Of a DNA stretch of 64,000 nt, positions 42,780 through 51,861 are shown in pieces. Location: contig JAZBPX010000023.1 of assembly GCA_036351775.1 (NCBI GenBank), forward strand, positions 1-64,000. Direction: 5' to 3'. Numbering within the stretch: position 1 is the first letter of the stretch; each line of letters begins with the position of its first letter. The stretch is from Pacificimonas sp036351775 (GTDB taxonomy: Bacteria; Pseudomonadota; Alphaproteobacteria; Sphingomonadales; Sphingomonadaceae). The translations under genes were made by a program, and so were the position numbers. The notes under the pieces were generated by a model. The model made no database searches, was not told the DNA's origin, and worked only from the letters and a program-made list of their open reading frames with translations.

Positions 42780-43876
42780 GACGCTGCGTCGATAGCGGCC
42801 TCGGCGGGGCGTTCCAGGATCAGATCGCGGCACAGGCGAGCAGCGGCCGGCGCGGTCTGAATGCCGAAACCGCCCTGGCCGGCGCACCAGAAGAAAGCCG
42901 GGCTGTCCGGATCGAAGCCGTATATCGGCAGGCGGTCCGGCGCGAAGGTTCTGAGGCCCGCCCAGCTTGTTTCGACGCGCGTGACGCGCGCGGTCGTGGC
43001 TTTTTCGAACCGGTCGATGGCGACGGCGATGTCGAGTTCCTCGGGTCTTGCGTCCCCGGGCTCGTCAGGGATTTCGTCGTGCGGGCTAATCCAGAGACGC
43101 CCGCCGTCCGGCTTGAAGTAGAAGCTGCCGTCAGCGGCAACGATGAGCGGCCAGTCCGGATCGACTTCGGCGTCGATGTCAGCGGCGACCATCGTGCGGC
43201 GGAGCGGCTGCAGGCCAATGGCGCGGACGCCGCAACGCTCCGCCACCGGGTCGGACCAAGCACCCGCCGCGTTGACGAGCAGTGATGCGCGAAGGTCGCC
43301 CGAGGCCGTCTCTACCGTCCAGGCCCCGCCGTCGTGCCGTGCGCAGGTGAGAGCGCTTGCGGTTCGGATCTGCGCGCCTGCCCGCCTAGCGGCCCCGAGA
43401 TAGGCAGCGTGAAGCGCGGCCACATCGATATCCCGGCACTCCGGCTCATAGATCGCGGGACCGTTCCACGCCTCCGAGATGATGCCCACGCGCTCCCGCG
43501 CGCCTCCCGAAACCAGCGGCGTAAGCGGGACGGGGCTATTGGCGAATTCGGCCTGGAAGGCTGCGAGCGCCGCGCGGCTGTTCGCATCCGCGATGTGGAG
43601 CGCACCGCGATCCGATACGAACGGATGATCGGTGAAGTCGTCGGGGGGAGCGAAAAGGAGAGCCTTTGACGCCGTGGTCAGCGGCTGGACACCGGGGCCG
43701 CCATAGGTCTCAGCGTAGAAGGCGGCCGAGCGGCCCGTGGCGTGAAGGCCGGGCTGGTCCTCAGCCTCCAGCAGGATGACGGAGCGGTGCGGGGCGAGTT
43801 CTGCCGCCAGACTGGCCCCGGCGATCCCCGCGCCCACGATGACGATGTCGGTGTCGGTGGCTGGGACTCCGCTCAT
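42755..43876 (-). CDS. FAD-dependent oxidoreductase, DAO family
   Basis: A 373-aa D-amino-acid-oxidase-fold protein. The FAD dinucleotide motif is G15-A-G17-I-A-G20, preceded by DIVIVG, with E37-region LLEAEDQPGLHATGRSAA typical of the glycine/D-amino-acid dehydrogenase group. The C-terminal flavin segment WCAGQGGFGIQTAPAAARL is intact. The substrate is unknown; sarcosine/glycine or D-amino acids are plausible. It overlaps the preceding hydrolase gene by four bases and is translated with it. Confidence 0.88.
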   Translation of the reverse strand: MSGVPATDTDIVIVGAGIAGASLAAELAPHRSVILLEAEDQPGLHATGRSAAFYAETYGGPGVQPLTTASKALLFAPPDDFTDHPFVSDRGALHIADANSRAALAAFQAEFANSPVPLTPLVSGGARERVGIISEAWNGPAIYEPECRDIDVAALHAAYLGAARRAGAQIRTASALTCARHDGGAWTVETASGDLRASLLVNAAGAWSDPVAERCGVRAIGLQPLRRTMVAADIDAEVDPDWPLIVAADGSFYFKPDGGRLWISPHDEIPDEPGDARPEELDIAVAIDRFEKATTARVTRVETSWAGLRTFAPDRLPIYGFDPDSPAFFWCAGQGGFGIQTAPAAARLCRDLILERPAEAAIDAASYAPQRLR

Positions 43877-44826
43877 GGCGACAGGAACCGCCAGATGCGG
43901 GGCCAGATATACTCCTGAACCGCATCGGTGTCGATGAACAGCTCGTGATGTCCGCCGGGAATGTTGAGCAGCTGCGCATGGGGCAGGCGCTTCGCAGCGG
44001 CGATGATCGATTCGGGGCGGACCACGAATTCCTCTGTTCCGAGCAGCATGAGGACCGGCGTTTCGATCCGCTCTAGGACGCCGGGTTCGCGCAGCCGCTG
44101 AATCGAGCGGAAAGCGGCGTCGAGCCAGCCCCAGGTCGCGCCGCCCGCGGCAAGACGCGGATCCCCATCGATGAACGTGAAGCCCTCAAGGAACCGTTCG
44201 CGGTCGCCAGTCAGGCGCCTGCGCCGGTCTTCTGACAGGTAATCAGGGCCGTAGTCCGGCTGGCCGGGCGGACGGCGTTCGGCGAGGCCAAGCGCGGTGT
44301 AGAGCGCGGCGGCTGCGCGAATCGCACGTGCTCGCGAAGGTGTCGACAATCCAAGCATCGGACCGCTGAGTACGGCGCGGTGCACGCACTGCTGCAAGGC
44401 AGGGCGGGCGGCGAGCGCACGCAGGACCACATGGCCGCCCATTGAATGGCTGATCAGGTCGAGGCGGCCGTCTACCTGCTGGGCGGCGTGGGACAGGATC
44501 GCCGCGAAGTCATCCTCCATCCTGTCAAACAGATCGGGAGAGGGCGTCCATGCGCGGCTGGAAAGCCCCTGGTCCCGCCAGTCCACCGCGATGACCGGCC
44601 GGTCTTCAGCGCGGATGCGGTGCAGCGCCTCTGCATGGCGCTCGATGAAATCACGTTTACCGCCGGAGAACAGCACGGGGCGGTTCCTGCCTTTCGCCCA
44701 GACCAGGGTGCGGATCGTGGCACCGTCCGCCATGCGGTGGAGACTCGTCCGCGCGCCGGGCGGAATTTCTGTGCGAGGGACGGGGGACGGCGGCCGATCC
44801 GCGCCGCCTGAAATGGCTGCGACCAT
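43873..44826 (-). CDS. Alpha/beta-hydrolase, lysophospholipase-like
   Basis: A 317-aa alpha/beta hydrolase resembling the lysophospholipase/monoglyceride lipase group. It has DWRDQGLSSR in the oxyanion region and the nucleophile S128 in ISHSMGGH. The acid strand VLMLLGTEEFVV and the catalytic histidine region IPGGHHELF follow. The triad looks complete, unlike the hydrolase at 5209. It heads a two-gene leftward unit with the FAD oxidoreductase and is divergent from the Tad operon. Confidence 0.85.
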   Translation of the reverse strand: MVAAISGGADRPPSPVPRTEIPPGARTSLHRMADGATIRTLVWAKGRNRPVLFSGGKRDFIERHAEALHRIRAEDRPVIAVDWRDQGLSSRAWTPSPDLFDRMEDDFAAILSHAAQQVDGRLDLISHSMGGHVVLRALAARPALQQCVHRAVLSGPMLGLSTPSRARAIRAAAALYTALGLAERRPPGQPDYGPDYLSEDRRRRLTGDRERFLEGFTFIDGDPRLAAGGATWGWLDAAFRSIQRLREPGVLERIETPVLMLLGTEEFVVRPESIIAAAKRLPHAQLLNIPGGHHELFIDTDAVQEYIWPRIWRFLSP

Positions 44827-44868
44827 GGTTACCGGTTCTTTAGTCTTTCGGTTCTAGGCACGGAAGCC

Positions 44869-45357
44869 ATGGAGACGTTTCTGTTCTGGGCCGCCCTTGC
44901 CGGGCTGGGCCTGCTGCTGGTCTGCACCGCCTATAGCGACCTTACCGAGCGGCGCATCCCCAATGCGGTGACGCTGGCCATTGCTGTGCTGGCGGTACCC
45001 TACTGGCTGGGGAGGGGCATGACGATGGCCGAGTTGGGCGCGCAGGCGCTGTTCGCCGCGGTGGCGGTCGGCGTGCTGCTTTTGATCTGGCAGGCGGGCT
45101 TCTGGCTGAAGAAGCGCCTGATGGGCGGCGGCGACGTGAAGCTGCTGGCGGCGCTGGCGCTGTGGCTGCCGGCCAGTCCCTACATCGAAATGCTGTTCTG
45201 GATGGCGCTGGCGGGGCTGGGGGTCACGCTGCTTGCGGTGGCGGAGAATCGGTGGCGCGGACGCGCCGCGCCGACCCGCGTTCCCTACGGCGTTGCGATC
45301 GTGATCGGCGTTCTCGCCGTGCATGGCGAACTGATTGTTAACGAGTTCCCGGCATAG
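44869..45357 (+). CDS. cpaA: Prepilin peptidase, CpaA/TadV type
   Basis: A 162-aa A24-family aspartyl protease of the inner membrane that cleaves the leader of Flp-type prepilins. It has four to five transmembrane helices. The catalytic aspartates are D24 (YSDLTERRIPN) and D89 (MGGGDVK). No cysteine-rich methylase loop is present, as expected for the short CpaA form. It starts the Tad pilus operon, whose genes are closely spaced. Confidence 0.93.
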   Translation: METFLFWAALAGLGLLLVCTAYSDLTERRIPNAVTLAIAVLAVPYWLGRGMTMAELGAQALFAAVAVGVLLLIWQAGFWLKKRLMGGGDVKLLAALALWLPASPYIEMLFWMALAGLGVTLLAVAENRWRGRAAPTRVPYGVAIVIGVLAVHGELIVNEFPA

Positions 45358-45396
45358 CGGCATGCGGGTCATCGCAAATTTGGGGCAGGTTTCGCC

Positions 45397-46803
45397 ATGG
45401 ACGTAAAGAAAATCATTCTGCTGGTTGTCGCGCTGATCGTGGCTGCCGGGTCTGCGTTCGCGATCCGCGCACTCCTGTCAGGCGGGACGTCCGCGCCGCC
45501 GGTCCAGGCCGGGCCCATCGCGGCTGTCACGTCGCCGGCACCGGCCGTTGGACCGCGGGTTCTCGTCGCGAGCACGACGCTGCCGGTCGGCACGATCATC
45601 ACGCCGCAGCACCTGACGTTCCAGCCGTGGCCGCGCGACATGGTGCAGGAAGCCTATTTCATCGACGACACGCCGCTCGAGCTCGAAGCCGAGGACGACC
45701 AACCCGAGGCGAAGACGGGCAAGGATGCGAAGACCGGTAATAAGAAAGGCGCTTACAAAAAAGGCGGCAAGAAAGGCGGCAAGAAAAAGGGCGGCAAGAA
45801 GGCCCAGGCCGCGGAGGCCGCCCCCGTCGTCATGGGCGCGCCGCAGGAGGCGCTGCTCGCCGAAGCCATTGGCAAGGTCGTTCGTATCTCCATCGGCGCG
45901 GGTCAGCCGCTGTCGCGCCAGACGCTCGTGGGTGCCGGAGAGAGCGGTTTTCTTGCCGCCGCGCTGAACCCCGGGATGCGCGCCGTGACGGTGCCGATCG
46001 ACAACATCTCGGGGCTTGCCGGGTTCGTGTTTCCCGGTGACCGGGTCGACCTCCTCTTGCTGCATTCGGTGGGCGAGGGCGGCGAAACCGAGGCCGACAC
46101 GCGCGCCAAGCGCATGCAGGTGGCCGAGACGATTGCGCGCAATGTCCGCGTCATCGCCATCGACCAGCGCACCGACGACACCGCGGGCAAGCCGCAGCAG
46201 GGCCGCACGGTGACCTTCGAGGTGACGCCGAAGATGGTCGAAGAAGTGTCCGTGGCCCGTATGCTCGGCAAAATTCACCTGTCCCTGCGGGCGATCGCGG
46301 ACCAGCGTTCGGCGCTGGACGCGGCCATCGCGCGCGGAGACCTGGAGGTCGGCGACGATATGAGCAGCGCCGAAGACCTCGCGCTGGAATATGCCGCGAC
46401 CGCGCTGCCCGAAATCGGGTCCTCATCCTTTACAACCGGCGGCGAGGTGTCCCGCTTCGCGCTCGACAATGAAAGCCGCCGCAGCATTCAGAAGGCCCGT
46501 GCGCAGGAACAGGACCTGCGGGCACAGGTGCGGGTGCGGATGGGCCGCCGACCCGCCGAGACGCTCCGCGTTGGCGAAAGCACGAACGGGCCGACGGCCG
46601 CCGGACTGGCGAACGCACCGGCCGCGCTCCTGACTGCGCTGGCGAGCGGGCTGCAGGGCGCGACGGGCGCTGCGCCCGGGGCCGCGCCGGTCCCTTCGCC
46701 GCGCCGGACCGCGGACGACTTCAGTGACCCGACCGTCCTGGACGACCAGGGTGATTTTTACGCGGACGATGCCGGGGATTTCTATCCCGGTGACACCGAA
46801 TAG
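45397..46803 (+). CDS. cpaB: Tad pilus assembly protein CpaB/RcpC
   Basis: A 468-aa periplasmic pilus protein anchored by an N-terminal helix (IILLVVALIVAAGSAFAI). A SAF domain is visible in two halves (RVLVASTTLPVGTIITPQHL, then IGKVVRISIGAGQPLSRQTL). The RcpC-type core AVTVPIDNISGLAGFVFPGDRVDLLL follows. The SAF domain is interrupted at about residues 93-150 by an acidic stretch and then a lysine/glycine-rich tract (KKGGKKGGKKKGGKK), which is unusual. A long Ala/Gly linker and an acidic end (DDAGDFYPGDTE) close the protein. Confidence 0.92.
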   Translation: MDVKKIILLVVALIVAAGSAFAIRALLSGGTSAPPVQAGPIAAVTSPAPAVGPRVLVASTTLPVGTIITPQHLTFQPWPRDMVQEAYFIDDTPLELEAEDDQPEAKTGKDAKTGNKKGAYKKGGKKGGKKKGGKKAQAAEAAPVVMGAPQEALLAEAIGKVVRISIGAGQPLSRQTLVGAGESGFLAAALNPGMRAVTVPIDNISGLAGFVFPGDRVDLLLLHSVGEGGETEADTRAKRMQVAETIARNVRVIAIDQRTDDTAGKPQQGRTVTFEVTPKMVEEVSVARMLGKIHLSLRAIADQRSALDAAIARGDLEVGDDMSSAEDLALEYAATALPEIGSSSFTTGGEVSRFALDNESRRSIQKARAQEQDLRAQVRVRMGRRPAETLRVGESTNGPTAAGLANAPAALLTALASGLQGATGAAPGAAPVPSPRRTADDFSDPTVLDDQGDFYADDAGDFYPGDTE

Positions 46804-46824
46804 CGCGCTGACGAGGGGCCAACC

Positions 46825-48255
46825 ATGCAGCTGAAATCAATCTTTCGTGACGCGGTGATCGGGGTGTTCGCAGCGGGTCTTGCCGCCGCAGCGCTGCCCG
46901 TGCCCGCCGCATCCCAGGCCGCGCTTGTCGAGGCGGCGACGCCGGACACGGCGCTGGAAGTCGCGGTGGGGAAGGGTTCGTTCCTGTCGCTGCCGCGGCC
47001 GATCACGGATGTCTTTGTTGTCACGCCGGGAATTGCGGATGTGGAGGTCCGCTCCAACCGGGAGCTGTTCGTTTACGGCCTGCGGGCCGGGGAAACGGCG
47101 ATCTATGCGACCGACGAGAATGGCGAGACGGTCTACGAGGCGACCGTCCAGGTCATGCGGAACATCGACCAGGTCCGCGAGATGCTGCGCCTGGCCATGC
47201 CCCGCGCCACCATCGATGTAAAATCCATCGGCGGCTACATCATACTCGATGGGATCGTCCGCAGCGAACAGGAAGTGAAGGACGTCGAGGAGCTGGTCCA
47301 GAAGTTCATGCGGATGGAGAAGGACTGGGTGCTGAGCCGGGTTCGCGCGGCGACCCCGCAGCAGGTCAACCTCCGCGTGCGCTTCATCGAGATCAACCGC
47401 GCGATGACGAAGCAGCTGGGCGTCAACCTTCAGGGTCTCGATGTCAGCGACGACTTTGTCTTCGGCGTAACACGCGGCCGCGAAGCCGTGACCGGCGGTG
47501 AGGGGAACCCCTTCGTCAACGCTATCGACGGCCAGTTCGAAATTGGCGGCAACAGCATCTACGGGATCGGCAGCCTGTTCGGCCTGGATTTCAATATCGC
47601 GGTTGATGCGCTGGCACAGGACGGACTGGCGACGGTGCTTGCCGAGCCGAACCTGACGACGATTTCCGGCACCCGCGCCAGCTTTAACGCGGGCGGCGAG
47701 TTTCCGATCGCCGTGTCCGACGGGCTTGGCGGGATCAACGTACAGTTCAAACGCTACGGCGTAATGCTGGACTTCACACCGCAGGTGCTGAGTGAGAACC
47801 GCATCCGGCTGCAGGTGAAGCCCACGGTTTCCGAGCTGACGGATGCGGGCGCGGTGGTGCTGGACGGAATTTCGATCCCGGCGCTGTCGACGCGCACGGT
47901 GACGGCGACGGTCGAGCTTGGTTCCGGGCAGAGTTTCGTCCTCGGCGGCCTCCTTCGCAACAACGCCAACAGCGCCGTCGAGAAAACCCCGATCCTGGGC
48001 GATATTCCGGTGCTTGGCGCGCTGTTTCGCTCGCAGAGTTTCCGCCGCTCGGAAACCGAGCTGATGGTGATCGTGACGCCCTATCTCGTAAAGCCGGTGT
48101 CTGAGCGCATCGCGACGCCGCTCGATGGCCTGCGCGCACCGAGCGAGGCCGAGAATTACCTACTCGGTAATGTGGGCGCGCCGACGGACACCATTCAGAA
48201 ATCCGCCATCGAGGCCGGCACGCAGCCTGCGCGCCCCGGCTTCTCGCTGGACTAA
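46825..48255 (+). CDS. cpaC: Tad secretin CpaC/RcpA
   Basis: A 476-aa outer-membrane secretin through which the Flp pilus passes. It has a signal peptide (VIGVFAAGLAAAALPVPAASQA). An N-terminal pilus and secretin domain follows (GKGSFLSLPRPITDVFVVTPGIADV), then a BON-like region. The C-terminal secretin domain contains AEPNLTTISGTRASFNAGGEFPI and the family signature VTATVELGSGQSFVLGGLLRN, then VPVLGALFRS. It lies 21 bases after cpaB. Confidence 0.95.
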   Translation: MQLKSIFRDAVIGVFAAGLAAAALPVPAASQAALVEAATPDTALEVAVGKGSFLSLPRPITDVFVVTPGIADVEVRSNRELFVYGLRAGETAIYATDENGETVYEATVQVMRNIDQVREMLRLAMPRATIDVKSIGGYIILDGIVRSEQEVKDVEELVQKFMRMEKDWVLSRVRAATPQQVNLRVRFIEINRAMTKQLGVNLQGLDVSDDFVFGVTRGREAVTGGEGNPFVNAIDGQFEIGGNSIYGIGSLFGLDFNIAVDALAQDGLATVLAEPNLTTISGTRASFNAGGEFPIAVSDGLGGINVQFKRYGVMLDFTPQVLSENRIRLQVKPTVSELTDAGAVVLDGISIPALSTRTVTATVELGSGQSFVLGGLLRNNANSAVEKTPILGDIPVLGALFRSQSFRRSETELMVIVTPYLVKPVSERIATPLDGLRAPSEAENYLLGNVGAPTDTIQKSAIEAGTQPARPGFSLD

Positions 48256-48268
48256 GGAAGGGACCGCG

Positions 48269-48877
48269 ATGACACGCTTTTTGAAACCTGTTCTTGCCTT
48301 TGGCATCGCCGGTGCGCTTGCCGCGTGCGGCGGGCCGCAATCGGCATCGAACAACCAGACGCCGTTCAACCTGAACACACCGGTCGTGACGCAGCACCTG
48401 ATGACTTACGACCTGATTCCGCCAGCGGGGCAGGGCCTGTCGGCAGCGCAGCGCGACGAGCTGCGCGAATGGCTGAACAGCATCGATGTTCGCTACGGCG
48501 ACCGGGTGAGCGTGGACCAGGAGGCGGTCCCGGCAGCCTTTGAACGGCGCGAACAGGTCGCGACCATCCTTGGCGAACGCGGCATGATGCTGAACCGGCT
48601 GGCGCCCGTAACGTCACCGGCGCTGCCAGCGGGCGCGACCCGGGTGGTCGTGGTGCGCGCGAAGGCGACGGTTCCGGATTGTCCGAACCATTCCTCCGTC
48701 GATGACCTGAACTACGACAATGCCACCAGCAGCAATTACGGCTGTGCGGACAGTACGGCGCTTTCCCAGATGATCGCCGACCCGAACGACCTGGTGCGCG
48801 GCAAACCCTATAAAAGCGATCGCCTTGATGCCGTGATCCCGGTGGAAACCGGCCCCGGCGTCATGGACGATTACTGA
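48269..48877 (+). CDS. cpaD: CpaD-like pilus assembly lipoprotein
   Basis: A 202-aa CpaD-family lipoprotein with a signal ending ALAACGG (C20) and a body ending in a conserved NYGCADSTALSQMIADPNDLVRGKPY segment. The latter, with its paired cysteines (VPDCPNHSS and NYGCA), is the hallmark of CpaD proteins. It probably supports the secretin in the outer membrane. I chose the ATG at 48269, preceded by GGAAGGG; the frame extends upstream into cpaC but lacks a signal there. Confidence 0.9.
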   Translation: MTRFLKPVLAFGIAGALAACGGPQSASNNQTPFNLNTPVVTQHLMTYDLIPPAGQGLSAAQRDELREWLNSIDVRYGDRVSVDQEAVPAAFERREQVATILGERGMMLNRLAPVTSPALPAGATRVVVVRAKATVPDCPNHSSVDDLNYDNATSSNYGCADSTALSQMIADPNDLVRGKPYKSDRLDAVIPVETGPGVMDDY

Positions 48878-48894
48878 GGAAAGGCGAGAAAAGC

Positions 48895-50157
48895 ATGAAC
48901 GCCATCACACCCGTGACCGCCGGCGCGCGCGACGTTTTTACCGCCTTCGTTTGCGACGACGAACTGGCCGAAGGCCTGCGCCAGGCGCTGCCCGAAGTCG
49001 GCTGGCCGGAGGACCATGTGAACATGGGCGGCCTGCACAACGCCGTGCAGACGCTGTCCGTGACCTCTTCGCCCATCGTGCTGTTCGTCGACCTGACGGA
49101 CGCCGAGGACCCGCTGAACGATATCAATTCGCTGGCCGAAGTCTGTGAGCCGGGTACGATCGTTCTGGCCGCGGGAACGGTGAACGACGTGACGCTCTAC
49201 CGCGACCTCGTGGCGAGCGGCATTCAGGATTACCTGGTGAAGCCCGTAGATCCCGATGTCCTGCGGGAGGCGCTGCTAAACGCGCAGATGTCGCTGCAGG
49301 CCCCCCGTGGCGGCGAGGAGGGCGGCGAGGACCGTCCGCACCTGGGGATCAGCGTTATCGGCACGCGGGGCGGGGCGGGTGCTTCCACCATCGCGGCCGC
49401 GATGGCAAGCATGCTCAGTGAAACGGACGGGCGGGCGACCGCGCTTCTCGACCTCGATGTGCAGTTCGGGACGGGCGCGCTGAGCTTTGACCTGGAACCG
49501 GGCCGCGGCCTGACCGATGCGCTGGAAAATCCAAGCCGGATCGACGGACTGTTCATCGAACGCGCCATGACGCGGGTAAACGACCAGCTTGCGGTGCTGT
49601 CGGCAGAGGCACCGATCAACCAGCCGATGATGGCGGACGGGACCGCGCTGCACCAGCTTGAAGAGGAGATGGCGCAGTCGTTCGAGGCGCTGGTCGTCGA
49701 TCTGCCGCGCAGTGTCGCCGTGCAGAACCCGCATCTGCTGACCCAGTCGAGCGTGATCGTCCTGGTCACGGAACTGACGCTGGCGGCGACCCGCGATGCT
49801 ATTCGCCTGCTCGGTTTCCTGAGGCAGAACGCCCCGCAGGCGCGGATTGTCGTGGTCGCCAACAAGGTCACGCAGTCGCCGCCGCCGGAAGTGTCGAAGG
49901 CGGACTTCGAAGCCTCGATCGAAAGGAAGATCGACGTCGTCGTTCCCGGCGATGTGAAGCAGGCCGTGGACGCCGCGAAGCAGGGCAAGGCGCTGTCCGC
50001 CATCGCGACCGGAAAGCTGAAGTCAGCCTACGCCGACCTGCTGACGGAGATTGTCGGCGAGGAGGAGGCAGCGGCCGGCGACGGCACCTCGATGATGGAC
50101 AAGGTGCGCGCGCTGCTGCCGAGCAAGGGCACGGCGAAGTCGGCGGGCAAGAAGTAA
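48895..50157 (+). CDS. cpaE: Tad pilus localisation ATPase CpaE/TadZ
   Basis: A 420-aa protein. A receiver-like domain (about 10-135, with DYLVKPVDP) is followed by a MinD/ParA-like ATPase domain (about 150-400). The P-loop is atypical, G156-T-R-G-G-A-G-A-S164-T165, without the usual lysine, as in other TadZ proteins. It marks the pole where the pilus machine assembles. It ends in a lysine-rich tail (SKGTAKSAGKK). It lies between cpaD and cpaF. Confidence 0.94.
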   Translation: MNAITPVTAGARDVFTAFVCDDELAEGLRQALPEVGWPEDHVNMGGLHNAVQTLSVTSSPIVLFVDLTDAEDPLNDINSLAEVCEPGTIVLAAGTVNDVTLYRDLVASGIQDYLVKPVDPDVLREALLNAQMSLQAPRGGEEGGEDRPHLGISVIGTRGGAGASTIAAAMASMLSETDGRATALLDLDVQFGTGALSFDLEPGRGLTDALENPSRIDGLFIERAMTRVNDQLAVLSAEAPINQPMMADGTALHQLEEEMAQSFEALVVDLPRSVAVQNPHLLTQSSVIVLVTELTLAATRDAIRLLGFLRQNAPQARIVVVANKVTQSPPPEVSKADFEASIERKIDVVVPGDVKQAVDAAKQGKALSAIATGKLKSAYADLLTEIVGEEEAAAGDGTSMMDKVRALLPSKGTAKSAGKK

Positions 50158-50175
50158 ACCGGGCCGGGACCAGAT

Positions 50176-51861
50176 ATGCCACTATCCTCCAACGGCTTCG
50201 GGACGCGCGGTCCGGCGGTTCGCAGCGATGCGAAGTTCGGCGTGGCCGCGAAGGGCGGTGCGAAGCCGCGTCTCGTTTCGAAGACGGATGACAGCCCGGA
50301 CGCAAAGGAGACGCCGCGGCGGGGGCGCAGTACCGAGAACTGCGTCTGGGCGCTGCACGAAATCCTGGCACCGGAGCTCCTGAAACGGTTCCCGGCAGCG
50401 ACTGCGAAAAAGACCAGCCGGGGCGAGCTTGCCGGACGGCTGGAGGAACTCGTGAACGACACGGCCGCTGCCGAGGCGCTGGACATCGATGATGGCCAAA
50501 TTCGCGATACCGTAACGGTCCTCTTGAACGACCTTATCAAGAAGATCGGCGGCCTGGAAACGGCGAGCGAGAAGAAGAGCGCCGCCGCGCAGTCGGCAAG
50601 CGCCGCCTCCGTCATTGCCGCCAAGGAAACGCTTCAGCCGCAACTGATGGACCGGATCGACGCCAGCGTCATCGACGATATGGAACGCGGCGAGCTTGCA
50701 GAGCAGGTTTCCGAAGTCATCGGCGAACTGATGGCCGAAAACCAGGTCAACCTGAACACGCGCGAGCAGCGCGACCTCGTGACGCTCGTTCTCAACGACA
50801 TGCTTGGCCTAGGCCCGCTGGAACCGCTTCTCGATGACGAGGAGGTCAGCGAAATCATGGTGAACGGCCCGAAGATGGTCTACGCCGAGCGCAAGGGTAA
50901 GATTTCTCAGACGGACGTTGTCTTTCGGGATGATCAGCACCTTTTGAGCATTGCGCAGCGGATCGTGTCGGCGGTGGGCCGGCGCGTCGATGAAACGACG
51001 CCCATCTGCGATGCGCGCCTGATGGACGGCAGCCGCGTTAACGTGGTGATCCCGCCGCTCGCCATCGACGGCGCGTCCATCTCGATCCGCAAGTTCGCCA
51101 AGGACAAGCTGACGCTCGAGAAGATGCAGGGCTTTGGCAGCTTCTCGCCGAACATGATGAAGTTCCTGAACATTGCGGGCCGGATCAAGCTGAACATCCT
51201 GATCTCCGGCGGTACGGGTTCGGGCAAGACGACGATGCTGAACGCGATTTCGAAGAACATCGACCCCGCCGAGCGCGTCGTCACCATCGAGGACGCCGCC
51301 GAGCTGCAGCTGCAGCAGCCGCATGTAGTCCGGCTGGAAACGCGCCCGGCGAACCTCGAGGGCAAGGGCGAGGTCGATATGCGCGACCTCGTCAAGAACG
51401 CGCTGCGCATGCGTCCCGACCGCATTATCCTGGGCGAGGTTCGCGGGCCCGAGGCGTTCGAGATGCTCGCGGCGATGAACACCGGCCATGACGGCTCGCT
51501 CGGCACGCTGCACGCCAATCGCCCGCGGGAGGCGCTGACCCGTCTTGAGAACATGATCAACATGGCCGGCCTGAACCTGTCCGCGATGGCGATCCGCACA
51601 CAGATCGCCGACGCGCTGAACCTGATCGTCCAGGTCAGCCGGATGCGCGACGGGGGGCGGCGCGTCACCCACATTTCCGAGGTTGTCGGTCTGGAAGGCG
51701 ACGTGGTCACCATGCAGGACCTGTTCGTCTACAAATACGAAGGCGAGGACGATGCCGGCAACCTGCTTGGCCGGTTCGAGCCAAGCGGCCTGCGTCCGGC
51801 CTGTTTCGAACGCGCCGAATATCACGGCCTCGGCCGCGCCCTGATGGAGTGCGTCTCGTGA
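50176..51861 (+). CDS. cpaF: Tad pilus assembly ATPase CpaF/TadA
   Basis: A 561-aa secretion ATPase that powers Flp pilus extension and retraction. The Walker A box is SGGTGSGKTT (K351), the Asp box ERVVTIEDAAELQL, Walker B MRPDRIILGEVRG and the His box TGHDGSLGTLHANRP. About 120 N-terminal residues precede the conserved part, with an Ala-rich linker (KKSAAAQSASAASVIAAKE). The stop overlaps the tadB start (GTGA). Confidence 0.96.
   Translation: MPLSSNGFGTRGPAVRSDAKFGVAAKGGAKPRLVSKTDDSPDAKETPRRGRSTENCVWALHEILAPELLKRFPAATAKKTSRGELAGRLEELVNDTAAAEALDIDDGQIRDTVTVLLNDLIKKIGGLETASEKKSAAAQSASAASVIAAKETLQPQLMDRIDASVIDDMERGELAEQVSEVIGELMAENQVNLNTREQRDLVTLVLNDMLGLGPLEPLLDDEEVSEIMVNGPKMVYAERKGKISQTDVVFRDDQHLLSIAQRIVSAVGRRVDETTPICDARLMDGSRVNVVIPPLAIDGASISIRKFAKDKLTLEKMQGFGSFSPNMMKFLNIAGRIKLNILISGGTGSGKTTMLNAISKNIDPAERVVTIEDAAELQLQQPHVVRLETRPANLEGKGEVDMRDLVKNALRMRPDRIILGEVRGPEAFEMLAAMNTGHDGSLGTLHANRPREALTRLENMINMAGLNLSAMAIRTQIADALNLIVQVSRMRDGGRRVTHISEVVGLEGDVVTMQDLFVYKYEGEDDAGNLLGRFEPSGLRPACFERAEYHGLGRALMECVS

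Noticed and set aside
44830..44850. CtrA box before the Tad operon (TTAC-N7-TTAG)
   Set aside because: Only six of eight core positions match; too weak to report as a site.
45709..45804. Lysine-rich tract in cpaB as a frameshift artefact
   Set aside because: The frame resumes into a correct SAF/RcpC domain on both sides, so the tract is in-frame insertion.
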